Shown here piece by piece: positions 8,561 to 17,542 of a DNA stretch of 64,000 bases (positions are counted from its first letter, which is position 1; each line of letters begins with the position of its first letter). Both the position numbers and the translations under genes were made by a program. The stretch covers positions 744,001 through 808,000 of the forward strand of contig NZ_AP018690.1 in assembly GCF_002157735.2 (NCBI RefSeq), written 5' to 3'. The notes beneath the pieces are model-generated. The model saw nothing but the letters and a program-made list of their open reading frames with translations. It searched no databases and was not told where the DNA came from. Origin of the DNA: Vibrio aphrogenes (GTDB taxonomy: Bacteria; Pseudomonadota; Gammaproteobacteria; Enterobacterales; Vibrionaceae).

Positions 8561-9562
8561 TTATACTAAGCCGACTTTACGAACCAATTCAGCCGTGCGC
8601 GTTGCATAGCCCATTTCATTGTCATACCAAGCGTAAATTTTTACCATACGCTTACCGACAACCATCGTAGATAAAGCATCGACAATCGTTGAGCGTTGAT
8701 CACCTTTGTAATCAATCGACACAAGAGGACGCTCTTCAAAACCAAGGATCCCTTGCAACTCATTTTGAGAAGCGGTTTTTAACAGTGCATTGACTTCTTC
8801 TGCTGTCGTATCACGTTGAACATCAAAAATAATGTCTGTTAATGAAGCGTTAGCCAAAGGCACTCGCACAGCATGGCCGTTAATTTTGCCTTCTAAATCA
8901 GGGAAAATTTCAACAATCGCCTTGGCAGAACCGGTAGTCGTCGGGATCAAGCTCATACCACACGCACGCGCACGACGTAGATCTTTATGTGGCGCATCAA
9001 GAATGGTTTGTGTATTGGTCAAATCATGAATAGTGGTAAATGAAGATTGTTCAATACCCAATTTCTCATGGATCACTTTCACTACAGGAGCAATACAGTT
9101 AGTCGTACAAGAAGCAGCCGTGACAATTTGATGTTTTTCTGGGTCAAAAATATGGTCATTGACACCCACAACAATATTCGCAATCCCTTCTTCTTTTACG
9201 GGAGCGGACACCACCACACGTTTAACACCTTGCGCTAAATATTGATTTAAGTATTCTGATTTACGATGTTTACCCGTCGCTTCAATCACGACATCACAGC
9301 CAGACCAATCCACTGCATCAATCGCTTTTTCTTGTGACGTTACAATTGTTTTTCCATTGATAACCAGTGCCTTACCATCAGTGGCGACGGCATGATGCCA
9401 ACGACCTTGAACAGAATCGAATTCCAGTAGATGAGCAAGCGTTGCGGCATCTCCTGCCACATCGTTAATTTGAACAAATTCAATTTCTGGCCAATCAAAC
9501 GATGCTCTTAAAGCCAAACGTCCAATACGACCAAATCCATTAATTCCTACTTTGATAGACAT
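8561..9562 (-). CDS. gap: ArsJ-associated glyceraldehyde-3-phosphate dehydrogenase
   Basis: Full-length type I GAPDH (about 333 aa): NAD-binding [10 protein letters not shown] at the N-terminus, catalytic ASCTTNC (Cys152 in this start) and the partner histidine in [11 protein letters not shown]. Its place directly after arsR and before arsJ marks it as the arsenate-converting copy: in the known pathway it forms 1-arseno-3-phosphoglycerate for export. The ATG at 9562 is preferred over the in-frame ATG at 9568, because the AAAGGA sequence is nine bases before the former and only three before the latter. A housekeeping gap is expected elsewhere. Confidence 0.88.
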   Translation of the reverse strand: MSIKVGINGFGRIGRLALRASFDWPEIEFVQINDVAGDAATLAHLLEFDSVQGRWHHAVATDGKALVINGKTIVTSQEKAIDAVDWSGCDVVIEATGKHRKSEYLNQYLAQGVKRVVVSAPVKEEGIANIVVGVNDHIFDPEKHQIVTAASCTTNCIAPVVKVIHEKLGIEQSSFTTIHDLTNTQTILDAPHKDLRRARACGMSLIPTTTGSAKAIVEIFPDLEGKINGHAVRVPLANASLTDIIFDVQRDTTAEEVNALLKTASQNELQGILGFEERPLVSIDYKGDQRSTIVDALSTMVVGKRMVKIYAWYDNEMGYATRTAELVRKVGLV

Positions 9563-9574
9563 TTTCATTTTCCT

Positions 9575-9916
9575 TTAAACACAACACTCTGGACGAGTTT
9601 TCATCTCAGATAAACGTTGTATATCTTGTTGGTATTCTGCTTTTAAACAATTTGACTCAACCAAGCCTTGAATTTGCTTTCTCATCCAACCAGGTAATTG
9701 ATTAGACAAACGATAAAACACCCACTGCCCTTGGCGAGTATCTGTAACCACGCCACTTGAGCGCAATAAGGCAAGATGTCGAGAAATCTTAGGCTGGCTT
9801 TCATTGAGCGCTTCTGTTAACTCTCCAACACATACCTTCTCTTCACGTGCAATCATTAATAGGCAACGTACTCGAGTTTCATCTGACAGTAATTTAAAAA
9901 ATTGGTGAGGTAACAT
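9575..9916 (-). CDS. arsR: ArsR/SmtB-family arsenic-responsive repressor
   Basis: Winged-helix repressor of 113 aa; the recognition region reads NESQPKISRHLALLRSSGVV and the wing RQGQWVFYRL. A GGAG sequence ten bases before ATG 9916 supports the start. The usual CVCDLC arsenite site of plasmid ArsR is not present: instead there is a single CVGEL cysteine (C29), another at C18, one in SNCLK and a C-terminal CC pair (111-112). First gene of the ars operon, so autoregulation is likely. The cysteine layout resembles alternative As(III) sites known in other ArsR lineages, but ligand and affinity cannot be read from sequence. Confidence 0.87.
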   Translation of the reverse strand: MLPHQFFKLLSDETRVRCLLMIAREEKVCVGELTEALNESQPKISRHLALLRSSGVVTDTRQGQWVFYRLSNQLPGWMRKQIQGLVESNCLKAEYQQDIQRLSEMKTRPECCV

Positions 9917-9930
9917 GACCCACTCCTATG

Positions 9931-9956
9931 TATATCTGCATATTCATATATCTTAT
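9931..9956. promoter_or_regulatory. Candidate ArsR operator in the arsR promoter
   Basis: An A+T-rich imperfect dyad, TATAT-CTGCATATTC-ATATA, lies 15-35 bases before the arsR start. Position and symmetry suit an ArsR-family operator. The core TGCATATT recurs upstream of the first pstS gene (10449-10456). Confidence 0.4.
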
Positions 9957-9995
9957 TTGAGATTCATTGTCTGTCAAGGAAAAAACCGAAGGGAA

Positions 9996-10370
9996 TTACA
10001 AAATAACATCACAACGAGAAGAGAAATAATTGATGTGATTTTGTAACTCAGTGATTGCATTTTGATTACAACTGACTTCCCAATACAAATTTTTTTGATA
10101 ACCACTTCGATACTCTCCCCCTCGTTGCATGGCATAATTAATATCAATTACGTAATCATAACCAGGTTCGATCGCCTCACATGGGTCCAAAAAGAGATAA
10201 CCAAAATAGCCCAAGCGATCCAATGAATGATTCAAGGCCTCGTCTTCAGTTGGCAAACGTTCATAGGTGATAACATAGCGGTCATTAGAACGAATAAATA
10301 AAAGTTGAGCGGCTAGACAAGCCAAGTCAGAGTTGGGATAACTAATAAAATGTACCGTTCTTTTATCCAT
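9996..10370 (-). CDS. Hypothetical protein between the ars and pst operons
   Basis: A 124-aa soluble protein with no signal peptide or membrane helix. It is rich in Tyr, Asp and Asn (GYFGYLFLDPCEAIEPGYDYVIDINYAMQRGGEY in spirit: several aromatic-acidic clusters) and has three cysteines. I do not recognise a domain. It reads in the same direction as arsR but has its own upstream region shared with pstS; 79 bases separate its stop from the arsR start. Its place between an arsenate operon and a phosphate transporter suggests a link to one of them, which is inference only. Confidence 0.6.
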   Translation of the reverse strand: MDKRTVHFISYPNSDLACLAAQLLFIRSNDRYVITYERLPTEDEALNHSLDRLGYFGYLFLDPCEAIEPGYDYVIDINYAMQRGGEYRSGYQKNLYWEVSCNQNAITELQNHINYFSSRCDVIL

Positions 10371-10440
10371 TCACATTCACTCCATTAGTGACAATTCCAT
10401 GATGATAAAACATACAACACATATCAAAGTCTGTACATAC

Positions 10441-10467
10441 GCATAAATGCATATTTAAATAAAATGA
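10441..10467. promoter_or_regulatory. Repeat of the arsR-promoter motif upstream of the first pst operon
   Basis: GCATAAATGCATATTTAAATAA-like A+T-rich block containing TGCATATTTAAATA, which matches TGCATATTCATATA of the arsR promoter at 12 of 14 positions. It lies about 80 bases before the pstS start. No convincing Pho box was found in this 150-base upstream region. Confidence 0.3.
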
Positions 10468-10548
10468 CATTAAAAATTAACAAAAGAGCAACAAAAGACC
10501 AGTAACGTAATCGGTGAGTTATCAATGACGCAAATATGGAGAAAAGTC

Positions 10549-11541
10549 ATGAAACACACTTTATCAGCCGCTTTAGTTGGTGCGACGTTACTCGCAGTGA
10601 GTCAAGGAGCCATTGCTCGTGATCTCGTTAAAATCGATGGTTCGAGTACTGTTTTCCCAATTACAGAAGCGATGGCTGAAGAATTTCAGATCGCAGAAAA
10701 AGGGAAAACCATGGTAACGGTCGGTATTTCAGGAACTGGCGGTGGTTTTAAAAAATTCTGTCGTGGAGAAACGGATATTTCTAACGCTTCTCGACCGATT
10801 AAAGATTCAGAACGTAAGTTGTGTGAAGAAAACGGAATCGAATTCATTGAATTACCCGCCGCTCTTGATGCCTTAACTGTCGTAATTAATCCAAAGAACG
10901 ATTGGGTTAAGCACTTAAATGTTGAAGATCTCAAGAAAGCTTGGGAACCCGAAGCACAAGGAAAAGTGATGACTTGGAAGCAGATGAACCCTGACTTCCC
11001 TGACCGTCCTCTTAAACTGTTTGGCCCTGGCACAGATTCAGGGACTTATGACTATTTCCTTGAAGCGATTGTTGAAGGGAAATCCAGCCGTGGTGACTTT
11101 ACCGCCAGTGAAGACGATAACATTATTGTTCAAGGCGTCTCTAACGATGTAGAAGCTCTCGGTTTCTTCGGTTTAGCTTACTACGAAGAAAATAAAGATA
11201 AATTAAAAGCCGTCCCAATTAGCTGGAAAGGCAACGCACCTGTGGCGCCAAGCGTTGAAAATGCAAAAAATGCCACTTACCAACCTCTTTCTCGCCCAAT
11301 TTTTATCTATGTAAACAAAAAATCTGCGGATGAAAAACCGCATGTTGACCGCTTTGTCAGCTTCTACCTGGACACAACCCATGCTCCTAAGTTGGTCAAA
11401 GAAGTGGGTTATGTGCCGCTACCAAATAAAGCGTACTTGTTAGCGCAAGAGAACTTTAAGCAACGTCGTACTGGCTCTGTTTTTCATGGAGCAGAAGTCG
11501 GGGTTGGTATTGAAGAACTATTAGCGCGTACTCCTAAGTAG
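10549..11541 (+). CDS. pstS: Phosphate-binding periplasmic protein, first Pst system
   Basis: Periplasmic component of a high-affinity phosphate ABC importer. The precursor starts [23 protein letters not shown] and is probably cut before RD; the phosphate-contact loops [30 protein letters not shown] and [12 protein letters not shown] are visible. An ATG eight codons earlier (10525) is also open, but 10549 gives a normal signal peptide and has GGAG nine bases before it. It belongs to a different subgroup from the other two PstS proteins here (330 aa after trimming, SphX-like length). It is followed by a tandem duplication and a hairpin before pstC. Confidence 0.9.
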   Translation: MKHTLSAALVGATLLAVSQGAIARDLVKIDGSSTVFPITEAMAEEFQIAEKGKTMVTVGISGTGGGFKKFCRGETDISNASRPIKDSERKLCEENGIEFIELPAALDALTVVINPKNDWVKHLNVEDLKKAWEPEAQGKVMTWKQMNPDFPDRPLKLFGPGTDSGTYDYFLEAIVEGKSSRGDFTASEDDNIIVQGVSNDVEALGFFGLAYYEENKDKLKAVPISWKGNAPVAPSVENAKNATYQPLSRPIFIYVNKKSADEKPHVDRFVSFYLDTTHAPKLVKEVGYVPLPNKAYLLAQENFKQRRTGSVFHGAEVGVGIEELLARTPK

Positions 11542-11570
11542 CTTTGGTTTTGGCCTCCTAAGTAAGGGTA

Positions 11571-11606
11571 GTCTCGTAAATAACCGCGGTCTACGAAATA
11601 ACCGCA
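11571..11606 (+). repeat. Tandem 18-bp duplication between pstS and pstC
   Basis: Two adjacent 18-base units (11571-11588 and 11589-11606) share 14 positions, including AAATAACCGC. They lie in the pstS-pstC gap just before the hairpin. Confidence 0.5.
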
Positions 11607-11618
11607 GTATTGATGCCT

Positions 11619-11655
11619 GGAGGAAAGTTTCGGCTTTTCTCCTTGTTTCTTTTAA
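11619..11655 (+). terminator. Hairpin with T-rich tail in the pstS-pstC gap (attenuator-like)
   Basis: Nine-base stem GGAGGAAAG/CTTTTCTCC (one G-U), six-base loop, then TTGTTTCTTTT. Probably a partial terminator or mRNA stabiliser that lets the binding protein be made in excess over the permease. Confidence 0.5.
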
Positions 11656-11661
11656 TGGGCA

Positions 11662-12600
11662 ATGTATATGAATACAACTCAATCGAATTCATCCAACCTT
11701 TTAGTTTCTGAAGCCTTTTTAAAACGGCGTGCATTTTGGAATGTGATCAGTCGTTACCTTCTAATGATGGCAGCTCTTGCTTCTATCTTTGTGACGGTCG
11801 GCATTGTGTATGTTTTGGTTTCAGAGTCTTTACCTTTTTTCCAACACGTCTCTATTTTGGACTTCCTCACTGATACCCAATGGACTCCAATGTTTGCTAA
11901 TGCGCATTTTGGTGTCATGACATTAGTCTCAGCAACCCTTACTGTGGCTGGAATTGCCTTAGGTGTTGCCATTCCTGCCGGTATTGGATTGGCGATTTAC
12001 CTTAGTGAATATGCCAGTAATCGAGTACGGGAAATTGTTAAACCTTTCTTAGAGCTGCTTGAAGGGGTGCCTACGGTCGTCTATGGCTTTTTTGCTCTGC
12101 TTTTCGTGACGCCACTTTTGCAAACCTTTATTCCAAGCTTGTCAGGCTTTAACTTACTGGCACCGGGGATTGTGATGGGGATTATGATCCTACCCTACAC
12201 CGCTTCCGTCAGTGAAGATGCTATGCGCTCTGTTCCTATGCATTTAAGAGAAGCAGGATACGCATTAGGCTACTCTCGTTTTCGAGTTGCCACACACATC
12301 GTCATCCCAGCGGCGTTATCTGGGATCACCGCTGCATGTATTCTGGGAATGTCTCGTGCGGTCGGGGAAACCATGGTCGTGGCCATCGCCGCAGGTCAAA
12401 ATCCAAGGTTTGGTTTTGATCCAACCGAAGGTGCTGCCACTATCACCTCTTTCATTGTGCAAATGGCAATGGGGGATTTACCTCATGGCACCATCGCCTA
12501 TCAGTCTGTGTTTGCTGCCGGCTTAGTTCTTTTTATTATCACCTTGATCTTTAACATCTTAGGCTTTTACTTACGCCGTCGATTTAGAGAGGTTTACTAA
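11662..12600 (+). CDS. pstC: Phosphate ABC transporter permease PstC, first system
   Basis: Inner-membrane permease of 312 aa with six or more hydrophobic helices. The cytoplasmic coupling loop (LREAGYALGYSRFRVATHIVIPA) and the pore-region sequence ELLEGVPTVVYGFFALLFV are typical of PstC. ATG 11668 is an equally possible start two codons in. The stop overlaps the pstA start (TAATG), so both permease subunits are translated together. Confidence 0.92.
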   Translation: MYMNTTQSNSSNLLVSEAFLKRRAFWNVISRYLLMMAALASIFVTVGIVYVLVSESLPFFQHVSILDFLTDTQWTPMFANAHFGVMTLVSATLTVAGIALGVAIPAGIGLAIYLSEYASNRVREIVKPFLELLEGVPTVVYGFFALLFVTPLLQTFIPSLSGFNLLAPGIVMGIMILPYTASVSEDAMRSVPMHLREAGYALGYSRFRVATHIVIPAALSGITAACILGMSRAVGETMVVAIAAGQNPRFGFDPTEGAATITSFIVQMAMGDLPHGTIAYQSVFAAGLVLFIITLIFNILGFYLRRRFREVY

Positions 12601-13520
12601 TGCAAAATCCTACCTTAAGTCTCGAACAGATCGTCCGCAAAAATAAGCAAGCCGATCTGACCATTGCTACCATTGGAATCGTTATCTTAATGATTGCGAT
12701 GTCTTTGTTAGTCAGTGTTTTTGCCGATCTGATCTATTCTGGCTTCCCGCGATTATTTGATGCCGATTTTTATACCAACTTCCCTTCACGTCATCCAGAA
12801 CGGGCAGGCATTCTATCCGCTTGGGTGGGCACCACTCTGGTGATGTTAGTTACTGCCTTTATCGCTATCCCTTTTGGCGTGGCTGCTGGGTTGTATCTTG
12901 AAGAATATGCTGCGAAGAATTGGCTAACCAATATCATTGAAATTAACGTCAGTAACTTGGCCGGCGTCCCTTCTATTATTTACGGCTTATTAGCTTTGGG
13001 CTTATTTATCTATGGTTTTGGTTTAGGTGAAAGCATCATTACCGCTGGGCTTGTACTTGCACTGCTGATCCTTCCGGTCATCATTGTATCCACACGTGAA
13101 TCCATCCGAAGTATTCCTCAAGAATTGCGAGAAGCAGCGTATGGGCTTGGGGCCGATCAATGGCAAACCGTTCGTATGTATATTCTTCCCGCGGCTAGAC
13201 CTGGAATCCTAACTGGCACCATTGTTGGATTAGCTCGTGCCATCGGTGAAGCTGCACCGGTTATCACCATTGGTGCATTAACTTTCATCGCTTTTTTACC
13301 TACGTCACCTTTCCAAAGTGAGTTCCCATTTATCAATTTTGAATGGTTATCTAGCCCGTTCACTTTAATGCCAATTCAGCTCTTTAACTGGGTATCACGC
13401 CCACAAGCTGAATTTCATATCAATGCTGCTGCAACCGGAGTTGTACTCATGGCCATGACCATCTTGATGAATGCCATTGCAATTTATATCCGATATCGAC
13501 TACGTCGTAACTTGAAGTAA
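12600..13520 (+). CDS. pstA: Phosphate ABC transporter permease PstA, first system
   Basis: Second permease subunit, 306 aa. It carries NLAGVPSIIYGLLALGLF, the PstA counterpart of the pore region, and the coupling loop LREAAYGLGADQWQTVRMYILPAA. An amphipathic cytoplasmic N-terminus precedes the first helix near residue 20. It is coupled to pstC and followed after 14 bases by pstB. Confidence 0.92.
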   Translation: MQNPTLSLEQIVRKNKQADLTIATIGIVILMIAMSLLVSVFADLIYSGFPRLFDADFYTNFPSRHPERAGILSAWVGTTLVMLVTAFIAIPFGVAAGLYLEEYAAKNWLTNIIEINVSNLAGVPSIIYGLLALGLFIYGFGLGESIITAGLVLALLILPVIIVSTRESIRSIPQELREAAYGLGADQWQTVRMYILPAARPGILTGTIVGLARAIGEAAPVITIGALTFIAFLPTSPFQSEFPFINFEWLSSPFTLMPIQLFNWVSRPQAEFHINAAATGVVLMAMTILMNAIAIYIRYRLRRNLK

Positions 13521-13534
13521 GAGAGTACTAAACG

Positions 13535-14395
13535 ATGATGACACAAAATATTTCAACGTCTATTAACCAATCCGCCTCCACTGAGCAAGAGATTGGAAAC
13601 CACCACACAACCGTACCCTCTGCCTCAATTGGACAAGAGACGCTACGAGCTGAGGTCAAAAACTTGAATTTTTGGTACGGCGGAAAGGTTCATGCTTTGC
13701 AAGATGTCAATTTACCGATAGCAGACAAAAAAATCACCGCTCTCATTGGCCCATCAGGTTGCGGTAAAAGTACCCTGTTACGCAGCTTCAACAGAATGCA
13801 TGATCTTTACCCAGGTAACCGTTATGAAGGGGAAATTCTTCTCCACCCTAGCGGTAATAACCTTATTGATATGGAGCCCGGGCTTGTTCGTTTAACCGTG
13901 GGAATGGTATTCCAAAAACCCAACCCTTTTCCCAAAAGCATCTATGAAAATGTGGTGGCTGGGCTACGTATTCGTGGCGTAAATAATAAAGCAGAGCTCG
14001 ACGATCGAGCGGAAGAATCATTACGAGGCGCGGCCATTTGGGATGAAGTCAAAGAGCGGCTTCACACCTCGGCTTACGGATTATCTGGCGGGCAACAACA
14101 GCGCTTGTGTATTGCGCGCGCCTTAGCCCCTAAACCCGATTTGTTGCTACTTGATGAACCGACTTCGGCCCTAGATCCGATTGCCACCGCCAAAATTGAA
14201 GACTTGCTGAGCGACCTACATAAAGAAACGACTGTCCTCATGGTCACGCACAATATGCAACAAGCAGCGCGTATTTCTCACTATACGGCGTATATGCACA
14301 TGGGAGAAATGGTGGAGTTTTCATCAACGGATACGTTATTTACCTCCCCAACAAAAGAGAAAACTCGCGACTATATTACAGGCCGTTTTGGATAG
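13535..14395 (+). CDS. pstB: Phosphate ABC transporter ATPase PstB, first system
   Basis: ATPase of 286 aa with Walker [10 protein letters not shown] at residues 72-80, signature LSGGQQQR, Walker [14 protein letters not shown] and the H-loop VTHNMQQA. Compared with the third PstB here it has about 35 extra N-terminal polar residues rich in Ser/Thr/Gln; a later start is possible but no better ribosome site was seen. It powers PstC/PstA and probably signals with PhoU encoded next. Confidence 0.92.
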   Translation: MMTQNISTSINQSASTEQEIGNHHTTVPSASIGQETLRAEVKNLNFWYGGKVHALQDVNLPIADKKITALIGPSGCGKSTLLRSFNRMHDLYPGNRYEGEILLHPSGNNLIDMEPGLVRLTVGMVFQKPNPFPKSIYENVVAGLRIRGVNNKAELDDRAEESLRGAAIWDEVKERLHTSAYGLSGGQQQRLCIARALAPKPDLLLLDEPTSALDPIATAKIEDLLSDLHKETTVLMVTHNMQQAARISHYTAYMHMGEMVEFSSTDTLFTSPTKEKTRDYITGRFG

Positions 14396-14404
14396 GAATG
14401 AACA

Positions 14405-15049
14405 ATGGAAAAGCATACTTTAAAGAATTTTGATCGCGACTTAGAACAGATCAAATCTGAGATCAATAAACTGTCTGACATTGTATTAAAAGAATTCGAA
14501 CAAGCGATCAAGGTCTTTGACCAGCACGATACCGAACTCGCACAACGCATCGTGGCACAAGACAAAATAGCTAATCAATGCTTAACTAACATCGAACACC
14601 ATGGTGCAAAAGTGTTAGCTCGACAACATGCGGTGGCAGACGATCTACGATTTATACTGTCTTCCATGCGTATGGCTCCTCGCTTAGAACGCATCGGTGA
14701 TTACGCAAAATCCATGGCGGTTAAGGCCAGCAAATTTAACCATGTGATCCCCGATGAATTAACTCAGAAATTTCATCAAATGCATGTTCATCTCATCACT
14801 ATGCTGCGTAGTGTCATTGATGCTTACAATGATAAAAATGCGGCTCAAGCTAATGTTGTATGGGAAGGCGATGAAGCACTTAATGAATACTATCGAGACA
14901 TTTACGCACACCTCCTTGAGGGCTTTCAACATCACATTACCGTGCCAGAGCAACAAGTGGAGCTGCTCTTTATCGCCAAAGGCTTGGAAAGAGCTGGGGA
15001 TCACATCAGCGATATCGCAAAAGATGTTCAATTCATGGTTAATGGTTAA
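14405..15049 (+). CDS. phoU: Phosphate-signalling regulator PhoU
   Basis: A 214-aa all-helical protein with the two PhoU metal-binding motifs, RLERIGDYAKSMA at about 98-110 and GLERAGDHISDIA at about 191-203. PhoU couples the Pst complex to the PhoR/PhoB system and limits phosphate uptake. This is the only phoU in the window, although three pst sets are present; phoR and phoB are absent. The stop codon is the first of three TGGTTAA-like copies. The operon ends at the terminator near 15174. Confidence 0.92.
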   Translation: MEKHTLKNFDRDLEQIKSEINKLSDIVLKEFEQAIKVFDQHDTELAQRIVAQDKIANQCLTNIEHHGAKVLARQHAVADDLRFILSSMRMAPRLERIGDYAKSMAVKASKFNHVIPDELTQKFHQMHVHLITMLRSVIDAYNDKNAAQANVVWEGDEALNEYYRDIYAHLLEGFQHHITVPEQQVELLFIAKGLERAGDHISDIAKDVQFMVNG

Positions 15050-15173
15050 TGGTTAATAGCGAGTAATTAATAGCAGGTAATTAATCGTTCATAGCCAATA
15101 AGCCTAACAGGAATGGGCCGCAAGCATGCTGCAATGAAAAGTGCGACAGCGAAAGTCCAATCTCACCATAAAA

Positions 15174-15200
15174 AAACCCGCCTCAAATGGCGGGTTTGTT
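15174..15200 (+). terminator. Terminator of the first pst operon
   Basis: Nine-base perfect stem AAACCCGCC/GGCGGGTTT with a six-base loop, flanked by A and T runs. The 428-base gap 15050-15477 holds this terminator and the tandem repeat at 15373; I see no gene in it. Confidence 0.75.
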
Positions 15201-15372
15201 ATGGGCAGGTTTATTATGATGCAATCGTGCTCATTACCTGCCCTCTTTACTTGTGAAAAGACTCAATAACGGCGTTATATTTTCGTTGATAAAGAAATTG
15301 ATTGTAGAGCAAGCTAGAGTTCGAAAATTGTTGCCTTGCTCTCCAGCCTTTCCTCTACTTTCTCACGGTTTT

Positions 15373-15441
15373 TCTCTATCTTCTCAATATCTTTTATCTA
15401 CCTTCTCAATATCTTTTCTCTACCTTCTCAATTCTTTTCTC
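15373..15441 (+). repeat. Three imperfect tandem copies of a ~22-bp pyrimidine-rich unit
   Basis: Units of the form CTACCTTCTCAATATCTTTT recur three times with small changes. They create a short open frame (15253-15462) whose serine/leucine-rich translation is not protein-like. The cluster lies just past the end of the leftward CDF gene. Confidence 0.55.
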
Positions 15442-15477
15442 TGGCAATTTCTGACCATCTAATTGGTACGATTGATA

Positions 15478-16377
15478 TTAGCTGGCAATATTGACAGATA
15501 TTTGTAATTTTAACGGCAAACTGGCTAAGCGTTTTTCGATGGTTTGACGTGTTTGTTCAATATCTTCAAGTAAAATCATTTCGCTGTTATTGTCTGGGTA
15601 AATATCCACATCCACCCACAATTCATGGCCTACTTTGGTCACTCCGGCCAGCTCTATCTCTTGCTCAGATTCTTTACTCGCCGCCACCACACTTTGATCA
15701 ACGGTCTGGCAAATTTCTTGACTTGGAGCCATTAAGAAAATCTCACGCAATGCCGAACGTAACATACCAAATGGAACTTTAATAAAGTAGAACGACATCG
15801 CTAACATCATCATCGGGTCAGCGTACACCGCATAAGTCGCTAACGGAGTTAAAGTCAATAACCAAGCGACGATAAAGCCTGCGGTAACCGCCACGCTTAA
15901 TAAGGTATCCATTTGCCATTGCTTAACTTCAGCATTAATCAAACCAGAAAAGCGTTTTTTACTTAATGACGCCATGTACCACCAAGCGAGACCACAGCCA
16001 ATCACGTTCACCGCACCAAATACGGTGGCAATGGAAACATCCACCGCACGTCCACCGGTCAACAAAGCACCAATCGCCGAATACAAAGAATAACCAACAA
16101 TCAGTAAAATAACCGCACCTTTGATGGCAATCACGGCAGGTTCAAAAGCAGCTCGTCCAAAAGGAAATTGGGCATCAGACGGTTTTCTAATGTAACGAGA
16201 AGCCACCAGCGACAAGATTGTTAACAGCAGGCTGACCAGCGAATACACGCCGTCAAACACGATCACCAACGAGCCGACGAGTAAACCCACAATCAAGCCA
16301 CCACCTGCAAAGAGTGATGCAAGAAAGGCTGAGAGGGTTAAAACACGATTTTCATTGAAAGTTGTTCGAGCGCACAT
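15478..16377 (-). CDS. Cation diffusion facilitator-family protein with altered metal site
   Basis: About 299 aa with six membrane helices in the first 205 residues and a soluble C-terminal domain, the layout of CDF metal exporters. From the ATG at 16377 the helix-2 position reads D42-GVY-S46 where FieF-like members have DxxxD, and the helix-5 position reads Q153-WQM-D157 where they have HxxxD; D187 follows in helix 6. So one Asp and the His of the usual zinc/iron site are missing. It may move another ion or have lost high-affinity transport. A TTG start 14 codons earlier is open but less likely. It stands alone between the first pst operon and a LysR gene. Confidence 0.75.
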   Translation of the reverse strand: MCARTTFNENRVLTLSAFLASLFAGGGLIVGLLVGSLVIVFDGVYSLVSLLLTILSLVASRYIRKPSDAQFPFGRAAFEPAVIAIKGAVILLIVGYSLYSAIGALLTGGRAVDVSIATVFGAVNVIGCGLAWWYMASLSKKRFSGLINAEVKQWQMDTLLSVAVTAGFIVAWLLTLTPLATYAVYADPMMMLAMSFYFIKVPFGMLRSALREIFLMAPSQEICQTVDQSVVAASKESEQEIELAGVTKVGHELWVDVDIYPDNNSEMILLEDIEQTRQTIEKRLASLPLKLQISVNIAS

Positions 16378-16574
16378 TTTATTTATACCTATTTGGGAAC
16401 TGAGGTAATTTTGGCGCAACGAAGGGATTTTACAAGATGGAACTCGATTAACTATGATTCAAAAACCATCATCAATTAAATTTATTGTTATTTATCAATA
16501 GGTAATATTAAAAATAATGTGTCAAAAATATTGACACTGAGTGGATTGCACCATTTATTCTCTGTCCAAAAGGC

Positions 16575-17453
16575 TTAAAAATCGAATAAATAATCGCTGA
16601 CTTTATCCGCCAGCCACGTCATCGCCGGATTTTCAGCACTACCTGCAATGTTAAACATGCAGAAATCTTCTTGGGTTAAGCCATAAGTATGACGTATTAC
16701 TGCCAGACGTTGCCCACGCAAATGATGCCGAATCAGCGGCTCTGGAAGCACCCCCCACGCACTTTCCGTTAAGATAGTACTCAACATATATTCAAAGCTA
16801 GAAAAGCCAATATAGCGACGGGAAAATGGTTCTAAACTGGAGTTATCTTGTTCATTAAGGTACACCATGACGGCCTGCATCGATTTACGCAAATCTTCAT
16901 CGCTTACTCGTTTCATTTTGGTTAATGGATGCGTTGCACTGCACACTGACATCATGCGAATTTTACCTAAAGGTTGATAACCAATACGTGGGTCATCTAA
17001 GCGCTCATAATCCACTCCAAAGGCAAAATCGACTTGTTGCGTCGCCACGAGATTGGCTAGGTCACCACTCGAAGCTAATACAATATTAAACGAGGTATTG
17101 GGAAAGCGTTTATGTAAGGAATGGGCTAAATCTTGCCACAGCATATCTGGCAAAGCATCGTCACGAGCAATCCACATTTCAGCGGCAAATTCATCAGAAA
17201 CCTGTGAGCAAGTACGGCGAACTCGAGACGCCGTGATCAGCATACTCTCACAATCTTTATAAATGGCTTTTCCCGCCTCCGACAAGGTCAGGTTATTCCC
17301 AGTGCGGGCAAATAAAGCTACACCAAGATCGGTTTCCAAGGCTTTGATCGCCATACTCAATTTCGTTCGATTGCATTCTAATTGACGGGCCGCTTCAGAG
17401 ACTGAGCCGGTATTGGCAATCGTGCAGAAGGCTTCAATTTGCGATAATTTCAT
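16575..17453 (-). CDS. LysR-family transcriptional regulator
   Basis: Regulator of about 292 aa: an N-terminal helix-turn-helix (SQIEAFCTIANTGSVSEAARQLECNRTKLSMAIKALE) and a periplasmic-binding-protein-like effector domain from about residue 90. The recognition helix has NRTK in place of the more usual QPAL/QSSV wording. The ATG at 17453 gives the standard LysR N-terminus; a TTG 13 codons upstream would add an unlike extension. Its target is unclear; it reads in the same direction as the CDF gene downstream and the efflux operon upstream. Confidence 0.85.
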   Translation of the reverse strand: MKLSQIEAFCTIANTGSVSEAARQLECNRTKLSMAIKALETDLGVALFARTGNNLTLSEAGKAIYKDCESMLITASRVRRTCSQVSDEFAAEMWIARDDALPDMLWQDLAHSLHKRFPNTSFNIVLASSGDLANLVATQQVDFAFGVDYERLDDPRIGYQPLGKIRMMSVCSATHPLTKMKRVSDEDLRKSMQAVMVYLNEQDNSSLEPFSRRYIGFSSFEYMLSTILTESAWGVLPEPLIRHHLRGQRLAVIRHTYGLTQEDFCMFNIAGSAENPAMTWLADKVSDYLFDF

Positions 17454-17542
17454 AGCAAACTCAGATAAAGAAAGTCTCAGAATAATAAACAAATTTACGC
17501 GGCTTGCCTATCGACTCATGCGATAACCACCACCTTAATCGT

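Noticed and set aside
10371..10548. Possible Pho box before the first pstS
   Set aside because: CTGTACAT and TGACATTAAA were examined but neither gives a credible pair of Pho half-sites.
15253..15462. Plus-strand 69-codon ORF
   Set aside because: Mostly translated pyrimidine-rich tandem repeats downstream of a terminator; Ser/Leu/Phe-rich with no ribosome site recognised.
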